Positions 7,631-14,826 of a DNA stretch of 17,309 nucleotides are shown in pieces. Source of the stretch: an uncultured Bacilli bacterium (GTDB lineage Bacteria; Bacillota_I; Bacilli_A; RF39; UBA660). The notes under the pieces are model-generated. The model was not told the DNA's origin, did no database searches, and saw only the letters and a list, made by a program, of their open reading frames with translations. The position numbers were made by a program, and so were the translations under genes. Location: NCBI GenBank assembly GCA_947588665.1, contig CANPYU010000007.1, positions 1 to 17,309 on the forward strand, given 5' to 3'. The first letter of the stretch is position 1; each line of letters starts with the position of its first letter.

Positions 7631-7659
7631 TTGACATATATACATTTGTTTGCTATAAT
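7631..7659 (+). promoter_or_regulatory. Perfect consensus extended -10 promoter of the ORF6N gene
   Basis: TTGACA (7631-7636), a 17-nt spacer and TATAAT (7654-7659) with the TGC extension. All twelve core bases plus the extended -10 fit the consensus, so strong expression is expected unless repressed. The leader to the ATG at 7704 is about 37 nt and shows no hairpin. Confidence 0.88.
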
Positions 7660-7703
7660 GTGATTAGAATAAACAGGGATAAAAATATATTTAGGAGGTT
7701 TTG

Positions 7704-8945
7704 ATGGAAGAATTAACAACTAAAAATAATGAGATTTATAATATAAGAGGAGAAGAAGTAATATTAGATAGTACTTTAGCTTTGGCATTTAATTTAGAGA
7801 CTAAAAGGATAAATGAAATAGTTCGGAGAAATAAAGAAAAATTTTCTAAAGATAGTTATTTTCAGTTAACTTTAGAAGAGGTTTGTTCTTTAAGGTCGCA
7901 ATCTGCGACCTTAAAGATGAGCCGAGGACAGCACAGTAAGTATCTTCCATATGTGTTTACCAAAGTGGGAGTAGAAGTATTAGGCGAGGTTATTAAAATT
8001 CAAAATAAAGAGATAATTGTTAAAAATATTTTGCAGAATTTTTCATCTAATATATCTTTGATAAGGCCGGTAAATACAGAGAAAATTGAAGATTTAATAT
8101 ATGAAATAAGAGGCAAAAGGGTTATGCTTGATAGTGATTTAGCGCGGCTTTATGAATGCAAAAATGGGACTAAAACTATTAATCTTGCAGTTAAAAGACA
8201 TCCTAAAAGATTTCCTAATAATTTTATGTTTCAGTTAACTTTTAATGAGTATAGTAATTTGAAGTTTCAAATTGAAACTTCAAGTTTGAATAATTATGGA
8301 GGAGTTAGAAAACTTCCATTTGCTTTTACAGAACAGGGAGTCGCGATGTTAAGTGCTGTTCTTAGAACACCAGTCGCAGATAAAGTAAGCGTTATGATTA
8401 TGAATGCTTTTACTGAAATGAAAAGATATATTTCTCAAGAGTTATTAGAACAAAAATATTATAAAAATATGTTATTAAAGCATGATGAAGAAATAAAATT
8501 ATTGCAGAAGACGTTTGCTAAGTTTCAAAATAATGAGGAAATAAACACTATCTTTTTTGAAGGAGAGATTTATGATGCTTATTCTAAACTTGTAGATATT
8601 ATGAATAAAGCTCAAGAAGAATTAATAATAATTGATAATTATGCTGATAAAACAGTTTTAGATATGATAAAGAATATAAAAATAAATGTATTATTAATAA
8701 CTAGGGGAAGTTTATTAACGAATATTGATATAAGTAAGTATCAAGAACAATATCATAATTTAGAAATAATATATAATGATAGTTTTCATGATAGATATTT
8801 GATATTAGATAGTAAGATTATATACCACTGTGGAGCTTCTTTAAATAAAGCCGGAAGAAGAACTTTTTCAATTAATAAATTAGAAGATATAAAGGTTAAA
8901 GATATGTTAATTCAAGAAACAAATAAAATAAAGAAATATAATTAA
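7704..8945 (+). CDS. Tandem ORF6N-domain protein with PLD-like C-terminal domain
   Basis: A 413-residue protein in three parts. Residues 12-110 are an ORF6N domain (VILDSTLALAFNLETKRINE, FQLTLEEV, YLPYVFTKVGVEVL). Residues 133-245 are a second, more typical one (VMLDSDLARLYECKNGTKTI, FMFQLTFNEY, KLPFAFTEQGVAMLSAVLR). Residues 282-395 match the C-terminal domain often attached to ORF6N proteins: FFEGEIYDAYSKLVDIMNKA, IIIDNYADKTVLDM, then SFHDRYLILDSKIIYHCGAS (360-379), a phospholipase-D-like half with a single H-D-R in place of HKD. ORF6N is a phage-associated DNA-binding type domain. Nuclease activity is unproven. ATG 7704 is preferred over TTG 7701 because AGGAGG lies at 7693-7698. Each ORF6N domain carries a long DNA palindrome at the same codon. 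This is probably an accessory or prophage-derived gene. Confidence 0.85.
   Translation: MEELTTKNNEIYNIRGEEVILDSTLALAFNLETKRINEIVRRNKEKFSKDSYFQLTLEEVCSLRSQSATLKMSRGQHSKYLPYVFTKVGVEVLGEVIKIQNKEIIVKNILQNFSSNISLIRPVNTEKIEDLIYEIRGKRVMLDSDLARLYECKNGTKTINLAVKRHPKRFPNNFMFQLTFNEYSNLKFQIETSSLNNYGGVRKLPFAFTEQGVAMLSAVLRTPVADKVSVMIMNAFTEMKRYISQELLEQKYYKNMLLKHDEEIKLLQKTFAKFQNNEEINTIFFEGEIYDAYSKLVDIMNKAQEELIIIDNYADKTVLDMIKNIKINVLLITRGSLLTNIDISKYQEQYHNLEIIYNDSFHDRYLILDSKIIYHCGASLNKAGRRTFSINKLEDIKVKDMLIQETNKIKKYN
7887..7917. repeat. Perfect inverted repeat in the first ORF6N domain
   Basis: The left arm TCTTTAAGGTCGCA (7887-7900) and right arm TGCGACCTTAAAGA (7904-7917) are exact reverse complements, 14 bp each, with a 3-nt spacer. 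The centre, 7902, is the first base of codon 67, directly after Gln66 (CAA), within the coding segment SLRSQSATLK. Confidence 0.95.
8259..8283. repeat. Perfect inverted repeat in the second ORF6N domain
   Basis: The arms TTGAAGTTTCAA (8259-8270) and TTGAAACTTCAA (8272-8283) are exact reverse complements, 12 bp each, around one A (8271). The centre is the first base of codon 190, directly after Gln189 (CAA), the position homologous to the repeat at 7887-7917 in the first domain. Confidence 0.95.
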
Positions 8946-8947
8946 AA

Positions 8948-8969
8948 AGATAACCTTTTTAGATTATCT
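8948..8969. terminator. Possible bidirectional terminator between convergent genes
   Basis: AGATAA (8948-8953) pairs with TTATCT (8964-8969) around a 10-nt loop containing CCTTTTT. An alternative stem AAAAAG/CTTTTT overlaps it. The ORF6N gene and uppP converge here with only 18 nt between them, so a shared terminator is expected, but the stem is weak. Confidence 0.35.
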
Positions 8970-9776
8970 AAAGTAAATAAATATGAATAGGGCTAAACAT
9001 ATACAGTAAATAGAAAACTTCCATAGTTTACCTTTTTCAACTAGATTAGATAGCCAACGATAGGTAAAGTATGTAACTATGCAGGCAGCGATTAATCCGG
9101 CAATATATGGAGTTAAAAGAGTAGTTAGGGTGCCAGCTTCAATTAAATCATTAACACCTAAAAGCATGGTGGCAACACTGATGGGAAAATAAAGAATAAA
9201 TGTATATTTAAGGGCAGTTTTTCTTTTCATGCCTATTAAGAGACACGCAACAAGAACTGTGCCACTTCTACTGATGCCAGGCATAATAGTAACCATTTCA
9301 AATAGACCAATAATAATGGCATCTTTTAGAGTTATATCTTTATCTTCTTTGGTACCATTTTTATTTCGGATTAAAAATAACATAAGGGCAGTTAGAAGAA
9401 AAGCAAATCCTAAAAAATGGAGATTAGTTAATTTTTCTTCGATAAAATCTTTTAAAAGTAAACCAACAATACCAACAGGGATAGTAGATACAATTAAATA
9501 AAGACAATATTTAAATTTAGCTTTGTTCTCTTTTCTTTTCTTTTTATTAAAAAGATAAGTAAAAAAAGATTTTACTAAATCAAGGATATCATTTCGAAAT
9601 ATAAATAATATAGCTAGAAATGAACCAAAGTTAGCTACAATTTCAAAGTTTAAATCATTGAACATGTTAGTGTTAAAAATATTTTTAAATAGGAATATAT
9701 GCCCACTAGAACTAATTGGTAGAGGTTCAGTAAAACCTTGGATAATTCCTAAGATAATATAAATTAAAGTATTCAT
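8964..9776 (-). CDS. uppP: Undecaprenyl-diphosphatase
   Basis: UppP/BacA (270 aa) is an integral membrane phosphatase that turns undecaprenyl diphosphate into the monophosphate carrier lipid for peptidoglycan and other wall polymers; excess activity gives bacitracin resistance. Both active-site signatures are present: QGFTEPLPISSSGH (13-26, with the Q-x3-E pattern and H26) and PGISRSG (166-172, R170). The rest is a series of hydrophobic helices, at about 49-61, 91-109, 121-136, 192-209, 226-240 and 250-268. The ATG at 9776 is preferred because AGGTGA precedes it; a GTG at 9785 is part of that ribosome-binding site. The gene implies that the organism makes a cell wall or another undecaprenyl-linked polymer, unlike true mycoplasmas. 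Confidence 0.95.
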   Translation of the reverse strand: MNTLIYIILGIIQGFTEPLPISSSGHIFLFKNIFNTNMFNDLNFEIVANFGSFLAILFIFRNDILDLVKSFFTYLFNKKKRKENKAKFKYCLYLIVSTIPVGIVGLLLKDFIEEKLTNLHFLGFAFLLTALMLFLIRNKNGTKEDKDITLKDAIIIGLFEMVTIMPGISRSGTVLVACLLIGMKRKTALKYTFILYFPISVATMLLGVNDLIEAGTLTTLLTPYIAGLIAACIVTYFTYRWLSNLVEKGKLWKFSIYCICLALFIFIYFR

Positions 9777-9843
9777 GTAAATCACCTATTTAATTATATA
9801 ATATTTTTGGAAATTAAGAAATAAAATTATAAGGGAAATAATT

Positions 9844-10095
9844 ATGTTTAAATTTTTTTTGTATATATTGGGAATTATTTTAGTTAGTGTTGGCATTTTC
9901 TTTACAATTATTTATTGTAATTTACTTACTATGGGGTATAGTATTTTAGATTTGGGGAAATTTATTATTAAGAAGCCAGAGTTTTGGTTTATACTTTGGG
10001 GATTGATGTTAATTGGTATTGCTTTAGAAAGGTGGATTAAAAATGAATTATTATTACGACATAATATTAAATTGGAACGATTTAAGAGCTTATGA
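9844..10095 (+). CDS. Small two-helix membrane protein
   Basis: An 83-residue protein I do not recognise. Residues 2-30 form one long hydrophobic helix and about 47-64 a second, joined by a short loop (SILDLGKFIIKKPEFW), with a basic C-terminal tail (ERWIKNELLLRHNIKLERFK). Two positive clusters near membrane borders suggest an inserted hairpin. The Shine-Dalgarno is AAGGGAA. Its last 53 nt overlap the start of the next gene in another frame, so the two are almost certainly one translation-coupled unit. The gene is divergent from uppP across 67 nt. The TGA stop at 10093-10095 supports the standard code. Confidence 0.65.
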   Translation: MFKFFLYILGIILVSVGIFFTIIYCNLLTMGYSILDLGKFIIKKPEFWFILWGLMLIGIALERWIKNELLLRHNIKLERFKSL

Positions 10096-10687
10096 ATTTT
10101 ATGAATGGAATGATACAGATTATTTGGAATTAATTAAAAAAATTCCTTTATTTAAAATTAAACATAAATCTTTTGTAGATATTTTAACACATAATATAAA
10201 GTTAAATAAAGATGTAATGGATATAATTCAAGATAAGACCCTTTTAAGTGGTAAAAATTTAGTCTCAAAAATACCTTATGCTTGTTTAGTAACAGATGGG
10301 AAGAATGTGCTTGCTTTGGAATTTAGAGAAGATGGAACAAGTATTAATAGGAGTAAGTTACTACTTGATGATGAAATTAATATTTTAGAAGTTACTTATA
10401 ATTTAAAAGAATATAATTTTATGTATGAAGTGCAAGAAGAAATAGAAATGAATAAAATGCTTAGACAAGAGATGGAAGCTAAACATTTAATTATGTTAGA
10501 AATAAATAATTTATATCAGAATAAAGATGATGCTAAACTTAGATATTTATATTATGAATATAAAAAAGAAAAAATAGATGATGTAGAAGTTATTTATCGT
10601 AATTTAGTAAATGATATAGATAATTCTTTTAATAAAGAAATATTAAAATTGTATTACATTATAAAGTTATCCTATCATAAAGTGTAA
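10043..10687 (+). CDS. YjbA-like (DUF3603/UPF0736) protein
   Basis: A 214-residue soluble protein resembling B. subtilis YjbA of the DUF3603/UPF0736 family. Landmarks are the N-terminal YDIILNW, FYEWNDTDYLELIKKIPLFKIK (19-40; the family has an F-x-E-W acidic-ELL-x-x-VPL pattern), YACLVTDGKNVLALE (79-93; the family has F-V-V-T-D-G), and a later LRYLYYEYKKE that fits the family's Y-W-Y-x-E-W region. The biochemical function is unknown in the family as far as I can recall. The start is supported by AAAGGTGG 7 nt upstream, inside the overlapping membrane-protein gene. The residue 125-215 part is highly charged and probably helical. Confidence 0.65.
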   Translation: MNYYYDIILNWNDLRAYEFYEWNDTDYLELIKKIPLFKIKHKSFVDILTHNIKLNKDVMDIIQDKTLLSGKNLVSKIPYACLVTDGKNVLALEFREDGTSINRSKLLLDDEINILEVTYNLKEYNFMYEVQEEIEMNKMLRQEMEAKHLIMLEINNLYQNKDDAKLRYLYYEYKKEKIDDVEVIYRNLVNDIDNSFNKEILKLYYIIKLSYHKV

Positions 10688-10692
10688 AAAAA

Positions 10693-10701
10693 TGGTATAA
10701 T
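10693..10701 (+). promoter_or_regulatory. Extended -10 promoter of miaB
   Basis: TGG followed directly by TATAAT (10696-10701), 5 nt after the YjbA-like gene ends. At the -35 position (10673-10678) there is only TATCAT, so the promoter relies on the extended -10. The ATG is at 10722, after GGAAGTG. Confidence 0.65.
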
Positions 10702-10721
10702 AGCACTTGTGGAAGTGATTT

Positions 10722-12140
10722 ATGATGAATTTACCAAATTTAAAAGAAGCTAAAAAAAGAGAGAATAAACCAGTACAAACAATTATGGCATCAAATATAA
10801 AAAGTGATAAATTTGAGGGAAAAAAGTTTTATCTTAGAACTTATGGATGTCAGATGAATGTGCATGATTCTGAGGAAATAAAGGGAGTACTTACGAATAT
10901 TGGCTTTAGAGAAACAGAAAATTATGAAGAAGCTGATATAATTGTTTTAAATACTTGTGCTATTAGAGAAAATGCTCATGATAAAGTATTTGGTTTTTTG
11001 GGTAGAGTAAAACATTTAAAGAAAAGTAAACCAGAATTAATCGTGTGTGTGGGAGGATGTATGCCTCAACAAGATAGTATTGCCGATGCTTTAAAAACTA
11101 AGTATCCTTTTGTTGATATTGTTTTTGGAACGCATAATATTAGTGATTTAGGAAGATTAATTCTAGAACATCAGGATAAACAGGATATAGAAGTATATTC
11201 TATTGAGGGAGATATTTATGAAGATATCCATTATAATAGAGATTCTAAATATACAGCTTGGGTTAATATTATGTATGGATGTGATAAATTTTGTACTTAT
11301 TGTATAGTTCCTTATACTAGAGGAAAACAAAGAAGTAGAAAAATGGAAGATATATTAAAAGAAGTAGAAGATTTGAAAGAAAAGGGTTATTTAGAGGTTA
11401 CTTTATTGGGGCAAAATGTTAATGCTTATGGAAAAGATTTGGAGCAAGAGGGAGATTTTGCAACTTTGTTAGAGAATGTTGCTAAAACTAATATTCCTAG
11501 AATTAGATTTGTTACTTCACATCCTTGGGATTTTACAGATAAAATGATAGAGGTTATTAGTAAATATGATAATATTATGCCTTATATTCATCTTCCTTTA
11601 CAAAGTGGAAGTTCTAGAATATTAAAATTAATGGGAAGAAGATATACCAAAGAAGAATATTTGGAATTGTTTAATAAAATAAAAAAAGCCATCCCGCATG
11701 TTAGTATTACAACTGATATAATCGTGGGGTTCCCAAATGAAAGTGATGAAGATTTTGCTGAAACTTTAGAAGTTGTTAATAAGTGTCAATTTGACGGTGC
11801 TTTTACATTTATTTATTCACCAAGAGAAGGGACTCCGGCTGCATTAATTAAAGATAATATTAGTATGGAAGTTAAAGAAGATAGACTTCAAAAATTAAAT
11901 GAGCTTGTTAATAAGTATAGCTTAATGCATAACAAAGAGTATGAAGGAAAAACGGTTAAAGTGTTGGTTACAGAACTAAGTGAAAAAGGGAAAAATAAAG
12001 TTTGTGGCTATACAGAGACAATGAAACTTGTTAATATTGAGGGAGCAATAGATGATATTGGAAAGATTATTGAAGTAGAAATAGAGGATGCTAAAAGTTT
12101 TAGTTTAGATGGAAAAAAAGTAACATTTGTGAAGAATTAA
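10722..12140 (+). CDS. miaB: tRNA methylthiotransferase MiaB
   Basis: A radical-SAM enzyme (472 aa) that adds the methylthio group to i6A37 of tRNAs reading U-initial codons, giving ms2i6A37. The N-terminal methylthiotransferase domain carries the second-cluster cysteines C43 (YGCQMN), C79 (NTCAIRENA) and C113 (VGGCMPQQ). The radical-SAM motif CxxxCxxC is C187, C191, C194 in GCDKFCTYCIVPYTRG. A C-terminal TRAM RNA-binding domain covers about 405-470. The NTCAIRENA and CIVPYTRG signatures fit MiaB rather than RimO or MtaB. ATG 10725 is an alternative start. MiaA, which makes its substrate, is encoded 1.8 kb downstream. Confidence 0.95.
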   Translation: MMNLPNLKEAKKRENKPVQTIMASNIKSDKFEGKKFYLRTYGCQMNVHDSEEIKGVLTNIGFRETENYEEADIIVLNTCAIRENAHDKVFGFLGRVKHLKKSKPELIVCVGGCMPQQDSIADALKTKYPFVDIVFGTHNISDLGRLILEHQDKQDIEVYSIEGDIYEDIHYNRDSKYTAWVNIMYGCDKFCTYCIVPYTRGKQRSRKMEDILKEVEDLKEKGYLEVTLLGQNVNAYGKDLEQEGDFATLLENVAKTNIPRIRFVTSHPWDFTDKMIEVISKYDNIMPYIHLPLQSGSSRILKLMGRRYTKEEYLELFNKIKKAIPHVSITTDIIVGFPNESDEDFAETLEVVNKCQFDGAFTFIYSPREGTPAALIKDNISMEVKEDRLQKLNELVNKYSLMHNKEYEGKTVKVLVTELSEKGKNKVCGYTETMKLVNIEGAIDDIGKIIEVEIEDAKSFSLDGKKVTFVKN

Positions 12141-12150
12141 TAAAAAAGAC

Positions 12151-12179
12151 TTTTCAAAATATTTAAAATAGCTTATAAT
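12151..12179 (+). promoter_or_regulatory. Promoter of the first TasA/camelysin-like gene
   Basis: TTTTCA (12151-12156), a 17-nt spacer and TATAAT (12174-12179). It resembles the promoter of the second paralogue (12886-12914) base for base in the boxes and spacing. It places the start of transcription after an in-frame ATG at 12178. Confidence 0.65.
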
Positions 12180-12204
12180 GATATTAGTTAGAATAGGTGA
12201 TAGA

Positions 12205-12843
12205 ATGCGAAGAGGATATAAAATGACTTTGGGTGTTTTAACAATTATGATACTGTTAACATTAACGGTTGGAACAAGTTACTCTTATTATTCTATTTCT
12301 GATGTTCAAGATGAGCCTAATAATCTTACTACGACTTGTTTTAATGTTAATTTTACCGATGGGGGAAGTGGTTCTATTAACTTAGGTGGTGGTGATGACA
12401 AATATGGATATCCAATAAGTGATGAAAAAGCATTAGCTAGTGATAATTATTATGAATTTACTTTACAAAATACTTGTACTAATGAGAGTTCAGCCCCAGT
12501 TAAATATGATATATTTTTAGGTGATACTACTACTGGTACTGAGGAGACAAAATTAGGTGCTGGTAAAATAAAATATAAATTGGTTGAGTCTCCTGGAAGC
12601 GAAGCTCCTAGTGGTCCTGGATCTTTGTTGAATGGTTCAACTTATACAATTCCGGAAGTTATAAAAAGTGATACTGGAATGAGTGGAATTACCACCGGTT
12701 ATAAATTACTTAATGATACTGGAATGTTAAGTCATGATGAATCAAAAAAATATAGATTATATTTATGGATAGATGAATCTGCAGAAAATGATATAATGGG
12801 TAAAAACTTTACAGGTAGCGTGATTGTTTATGCATATATGTAA
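12205..12843 (+). CDS. TasA/camelysin-like secreted or membrane-anchored protein, paralogue 1
   Basis: A 212-residue exported protein. It has a basic N-terminus (MRRGYK), a hydrophobic helix (about 7-23) and a TSYSYYSISD boundary like the signal region of SipW-processed TasA/camelysin proteins (G-x-T-x-A-Y-F-S). The mature part is rich in Ser, Thr, Gly and Asp, with two cysteines (C45, C91) that could form a disulfide, and ends with LYLWIDESAENDIMGKNFTGSVIVYA. This layout, including C45, recurs in the neighbour at 12943. The start at 12205 follows AGGTGA; an in-frame ATG at 12178 lies in the -10 box. Surface fibre or matrix subunit is the likely class, by analogy. No SipW-type peptidase or sortase is encoded here. 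The gene is a single-gene unit with its own promoter and terminator. Confidence 0.7.
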   Translation: MRRGYKMTLGVLTIMILLTLTVGTSYSYYSISDVQDEPNNLTTTCFNVNFTDGGSGSINLGGGDDKYGYPISDEKALASDNYYEFTLQNTCTNESSAPVKYDIFLGDTTTGTEETKLGAGKIKYKLVESPGSEAPSGPGSLLNGSTYTIPEVIKSDTGMSGITTGYKLLNDTGMLSHDESKKYRLYLWIDESAENDIMGKNFTGSVIVYAYM

Positions 12844-12848
12844 TGATT

Positions 12849-12874
12849 AAACTTTCTAAAATGAAAGTTTTTTT
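12849..12874 (+). terminator. Rho-independent terminator after paralogue 1
   Basis: AAACTTTC (12849-12856) and GAAAGTTT (12863-12870) form a perfect 8-bp stem with a 6-nt loop, followed by TTTT. It separates the two paralogous genes into separate transcripts. Confidence 0.82.
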
Positions 12875-12885
12875 GGGTTTAGTCC

Positions 12886-12914
12886 TTTTCAAATTATAAA
12901 AAATCATTTATAAT
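12886..12914 (+). promoter_or_regulatory. Promoter of the second TasA/camelysin-like gene
   Basis: TTTTCA (12886-12891), a 17-nt spacer and TATAAT (12909-12914). The boxes and spacer length are identical to those at 12151-12179, and TTTTCAAA and the A-rich spacer are shared, so the paralogues are probably co-expressed. Confidence 0.65.
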
Positions 12915-12942
12915 GTATGATAGTGGAGAAGTTGATGTTAGA

Positions 12943-13497
12943 ATGGATAATAAAAAATTAATAACTTTACTTTGTATATCTATTTTTATTGTCATAATGA
13001 CAACAGCTGGGGTAACTTATGCTTACCTTTCTTTGAGCGCTGTACAGACTACTCCAAATGTAATTAATACGGCTTGTTTTGAGGTGGGTTTTAATCCATT
13101 AAGTGTATTTAGTCCTATTAGTTATCCAATGAGTTCAACAACGGCTTTTAATAAAACACCTTATTCATTTACTATTTCTAAAGGAAATAGTTGTGAAACA
13201 AATATAAATTATAAAATATATTTAAATGTGATGGATGGATCTACTCTTGATACTTCGTATATAAAATATTCTTTAGATAAAACAACTGTTAATGGATTAA
13301 ATTCTACGGTTGATTTACCAGTGGGAGCAGATAAAGCTGGTGTTAAAAGTTCTTATTTGGTTGGGGAAGGAACTCTTACTAGTGCAAGTGAAACTAAAAA
13401 TCTTTATGTATGGATAGATGAAAGTGCCGGAAATGAAATTATGGGGCAAGAGTTTAAGACACAAATTTTAGTTTATAGTGAACCAATAAGCAGTTAA
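12943..13497 (+). CDS. TasA/camelysin-like secreted or membrane-anchored protein, paralogue 2
   Basis: A 184-residue paralogue of the protein at 12205. It has MDNKK, a hydrophobic helix (about 6-23) and the signal-region boundary GVTYAYLSLS (23-32). The mature region has C45 in TACFEVGF (paralogue 1 has TTCFNVNF, C45), a second cysteine C84, YPMSSTTAF (YPISDEKAL in paralogue 1), KIYLNV, YIKYSL, and the shared C-terminal motif YVWIDESAGNEIMGQEF (155-171). The start is uncertain. ATG 12943 gives the best match to the paralogue but its GGAG is far upstream (12924-12927). ATG 12913 overlaps the -10 box. It is probably exported and surface-exposed; its function is inferred only from family resemblance. 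Confidence 0.7.
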   Translation: MDNKKLITLLCISIFIVIMTTAGVTYAYLSLSAVQTTPNVINTACFEVGFNPLSVFSPISYPMSSTTAFNKTPYSFTISKGNSCETNINYKIYLNVMDGSTLDTSYIKYSLDKTTVNGLNSTVDLPVGADKAGVKSSYLVGEGTLTSASETKNLYVWIDESAGNEIMGQEFKTQILVYSEPISS

Positions 13498-13508
13498 TGC
13501 TTTTTTTT
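13488..13508 (+). terminator. Rho-independent terminator after paralogue 2
   Basis: AAGCA (13488-13492) pairs with TGCTT (13498-13502) around loop GTTAA, followed by an unbroken T run to 13508. The stop codon (13495-13497) sits in the loop. The stem is short. Confidence 0.6.
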
Positions 13509-13529
13509 ATTGAAAAATTATGTTAGAAT
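13501..13529 (+). promoter_or_regulatory. Probable extended -10 promoter of mscL-miaA
   Basis: TGT followed by TAGAAT (13524-13529), 20 nt before the ATG of mscL. At 17-nt spacing the -35 place is the T run of the preceding terminator, so only the extended -10 is well supported. Confidence 0.5.
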
Positions 13530-13549
13530 AAGCACGAAGAGGTGTAATT

Positions 13550-13963
13550 ATGATAAGAAAAAATTTACAAGAATTTAAAAAGTTTATTGCTAGGGGTAAT
13601 GTGCTTGATTTAGCAGTTGGTGTTATTATTGGGGGAGCTTTTTCATCAATTGTAACTAGCTTAGTTAATAATATCTTAACTCCAATCTTAGGTTTAGTTT
13701 TAGGAGGAGTAAATTTTTCTAATTTAGCTATAACATTTAAAGATGCAAGAATTGAATATGGAGCTTTTATTCAAAGTATTATTGATTTTTTAATTGTTGC
13801 TTTTTGTATTTTTATGATTGTAAAATTAATTAATAAGTTTATGCATTTACATAAAAAGGAAGAAGAAAAGAAAGATGTTGTACCGCCTAAAAGTGCTGAA
13901 GTATTACTTTTAGAAGAAATTAGAGATTTATTAAAAGAAGATACTAAGAAGAAGAGTAAATAA
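13550..13963 (+). CDS. mscL: Large-conductance mechanosensitive channel
   Basis: MscL (137 aa, normal length) is the pentameric membrane channel that opens under tension to release solutes on osmotic downshock. The N-terminal amphipathic helix [23 protein letters not shown] (9-31) runs into TM1, with the gate segment around residues 15-30. After the periplasmic loop, TM2 spans about 72-95 ([23 protein letters not shown]). A charged C-terminal bundle ([27 protein letters not shown]) follows. GAGGTG precedes the ATG. The stop codon shares one base with the miaA start (TAATG), so translation is coupled. Confidence 0.96.
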   Translation: MIRKNLQEFKKFIARGNVLDLAVGVIIGGAFSSIVTSLVNNILTPILGLVLGGVNFSNLAITFKDARIEYGAFIQSIIDFLIVAFCIFMIVKLINKFMHLHKKEEEKKDVVPPKSAEVLLLEEIRDLLKEDTKKKSK

Positions 13964-14826
13964 TGATTGTTTGTGTTGTTGGTCCGACAGGAGTTGGTAA
14001 AACTAAATTAAGTGTTGAACTTGCTAAAAAGTATGATGCTATTGTAGTTAATGCTGATGCTATGCAAATATATAAAGGAATGAATATTGGAACTGCGAAA
14101 ATAAAAGAGGAAGAAAAAGAAAACATTCCGCATTATTTATTTGATGTATGCGACGTAAAAGTTAATTTTACAGTTTATGATTATCAAAGAAAAGCTAGAG
14201 ATATTATAGAAAAATATAAAAATAAAAATATTATATTTGTAGGTGGTACAGGTTTATATCTTAAAGCAGCTTTATATAATTATGTTTTTCAAGATGAAGA
14301 TAATGATAATAATAATTATGATAATTTAAGTAATGAAGAATTATATAAACTTGCTTTGATGCGAGACGTAAATATGAATATACATGTTAATAATCGTAAA
14401 AGATTAATCCGTTTTTTAAATAGAAAGAGTATTAAAAAAGAAGAATGTTATCCTTTATATAAGGCTTTATTTATTGGTCTTACTACAGCTAGAGATATTT
14501 TATATGATAGAATTAATAAACGGGTAGATATAATGTTTCAGGAAGGTTTAGAAGAAGAAGCTAGAAGTTTTTATAATATGAAATGTAATTCTAAGGCTTT
14601 AAATACAGCGATTGGATATAAAGAATTGTTTAAGTATTTTGATGGAGAAATAAGTTTGGATGAAGCAAAAGAATTAATTAAGAAAAATAGCAGACATTAT
14701 GCTAAAAGACAATATACATGGTTTAATAATCAAATGAATGTTAATTGGTTTAATGTTAATTTTGATGATTTTTCACAAACAGTTTTAGAAGTAGTAAAGT
14801 TTATAGATAGTAATGGTGATAAATAG
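13963..14826 (+). CDS. miaA: tRNA dimethylallyltransferase
   Basis: MiaA (287 aa) transfers a dimethylallyl group to N6 of A37 in tRNAs reading U-initial codons, giving i6A37, the substrate of MiaB. Signatures are the P-loop GPTGVGKT (7-14), NADAMQIYKGMNIGTAKI (30-47, where the usual D-S is D32-A33), IPHYLFDVCD, FVGGTGLYLKAAL, and near the C-terminus HYAKRQYTWFNNQ. It is shorter than many homologues (about 300-315) but complete. It begins on the last base of the mscL stop codon and has no strong Shine-Dalgarno of its own, so it probably depends on mscL translation. Confidence 0.95.
   Translation: MIVCVVGPTGVGKTKLSVELAKKYDAIVVNADAMQIYKGMNIGTAKIKEEEKENIPHYLFDVCDVKVNFTVYDYQRKARDIIEKYKNKNIIFVGGTGLYLKAALYNYVFQDEDNDNNNYDNLSNEELYKLALMRDVNMNIHVNNRKRLIRFLNRKSIKKEECYPLYKALFIGLTTARDILYDRINKRVDIMFQEGLEEEARSFYNMKCNSKALNTAIGYKELFKYFDGEISLDEAKELIKKNSRHYAKRQYTWFNNQMNVNWFNVNFDDFSQTVLEVVKFIDSNGDK

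Noticed and set aside
9229..9501. Plus-strand open frame inside uppP
   Set aside because: Antisense shadow of a membrane protein gene; no ribosome-binding site or promoter.
12178..12204. Earlier ATG for the first TasA/camelysin-like gene
   Set aside because: It overlaps the -10 box TATAAT (12174-12179), whereas ATG 12205 follows AGGTGA.
13944..14126. Minus-strand open frame across the mscL/miaA junction
   Set aside because: Antisense shadow with no supporting signal.
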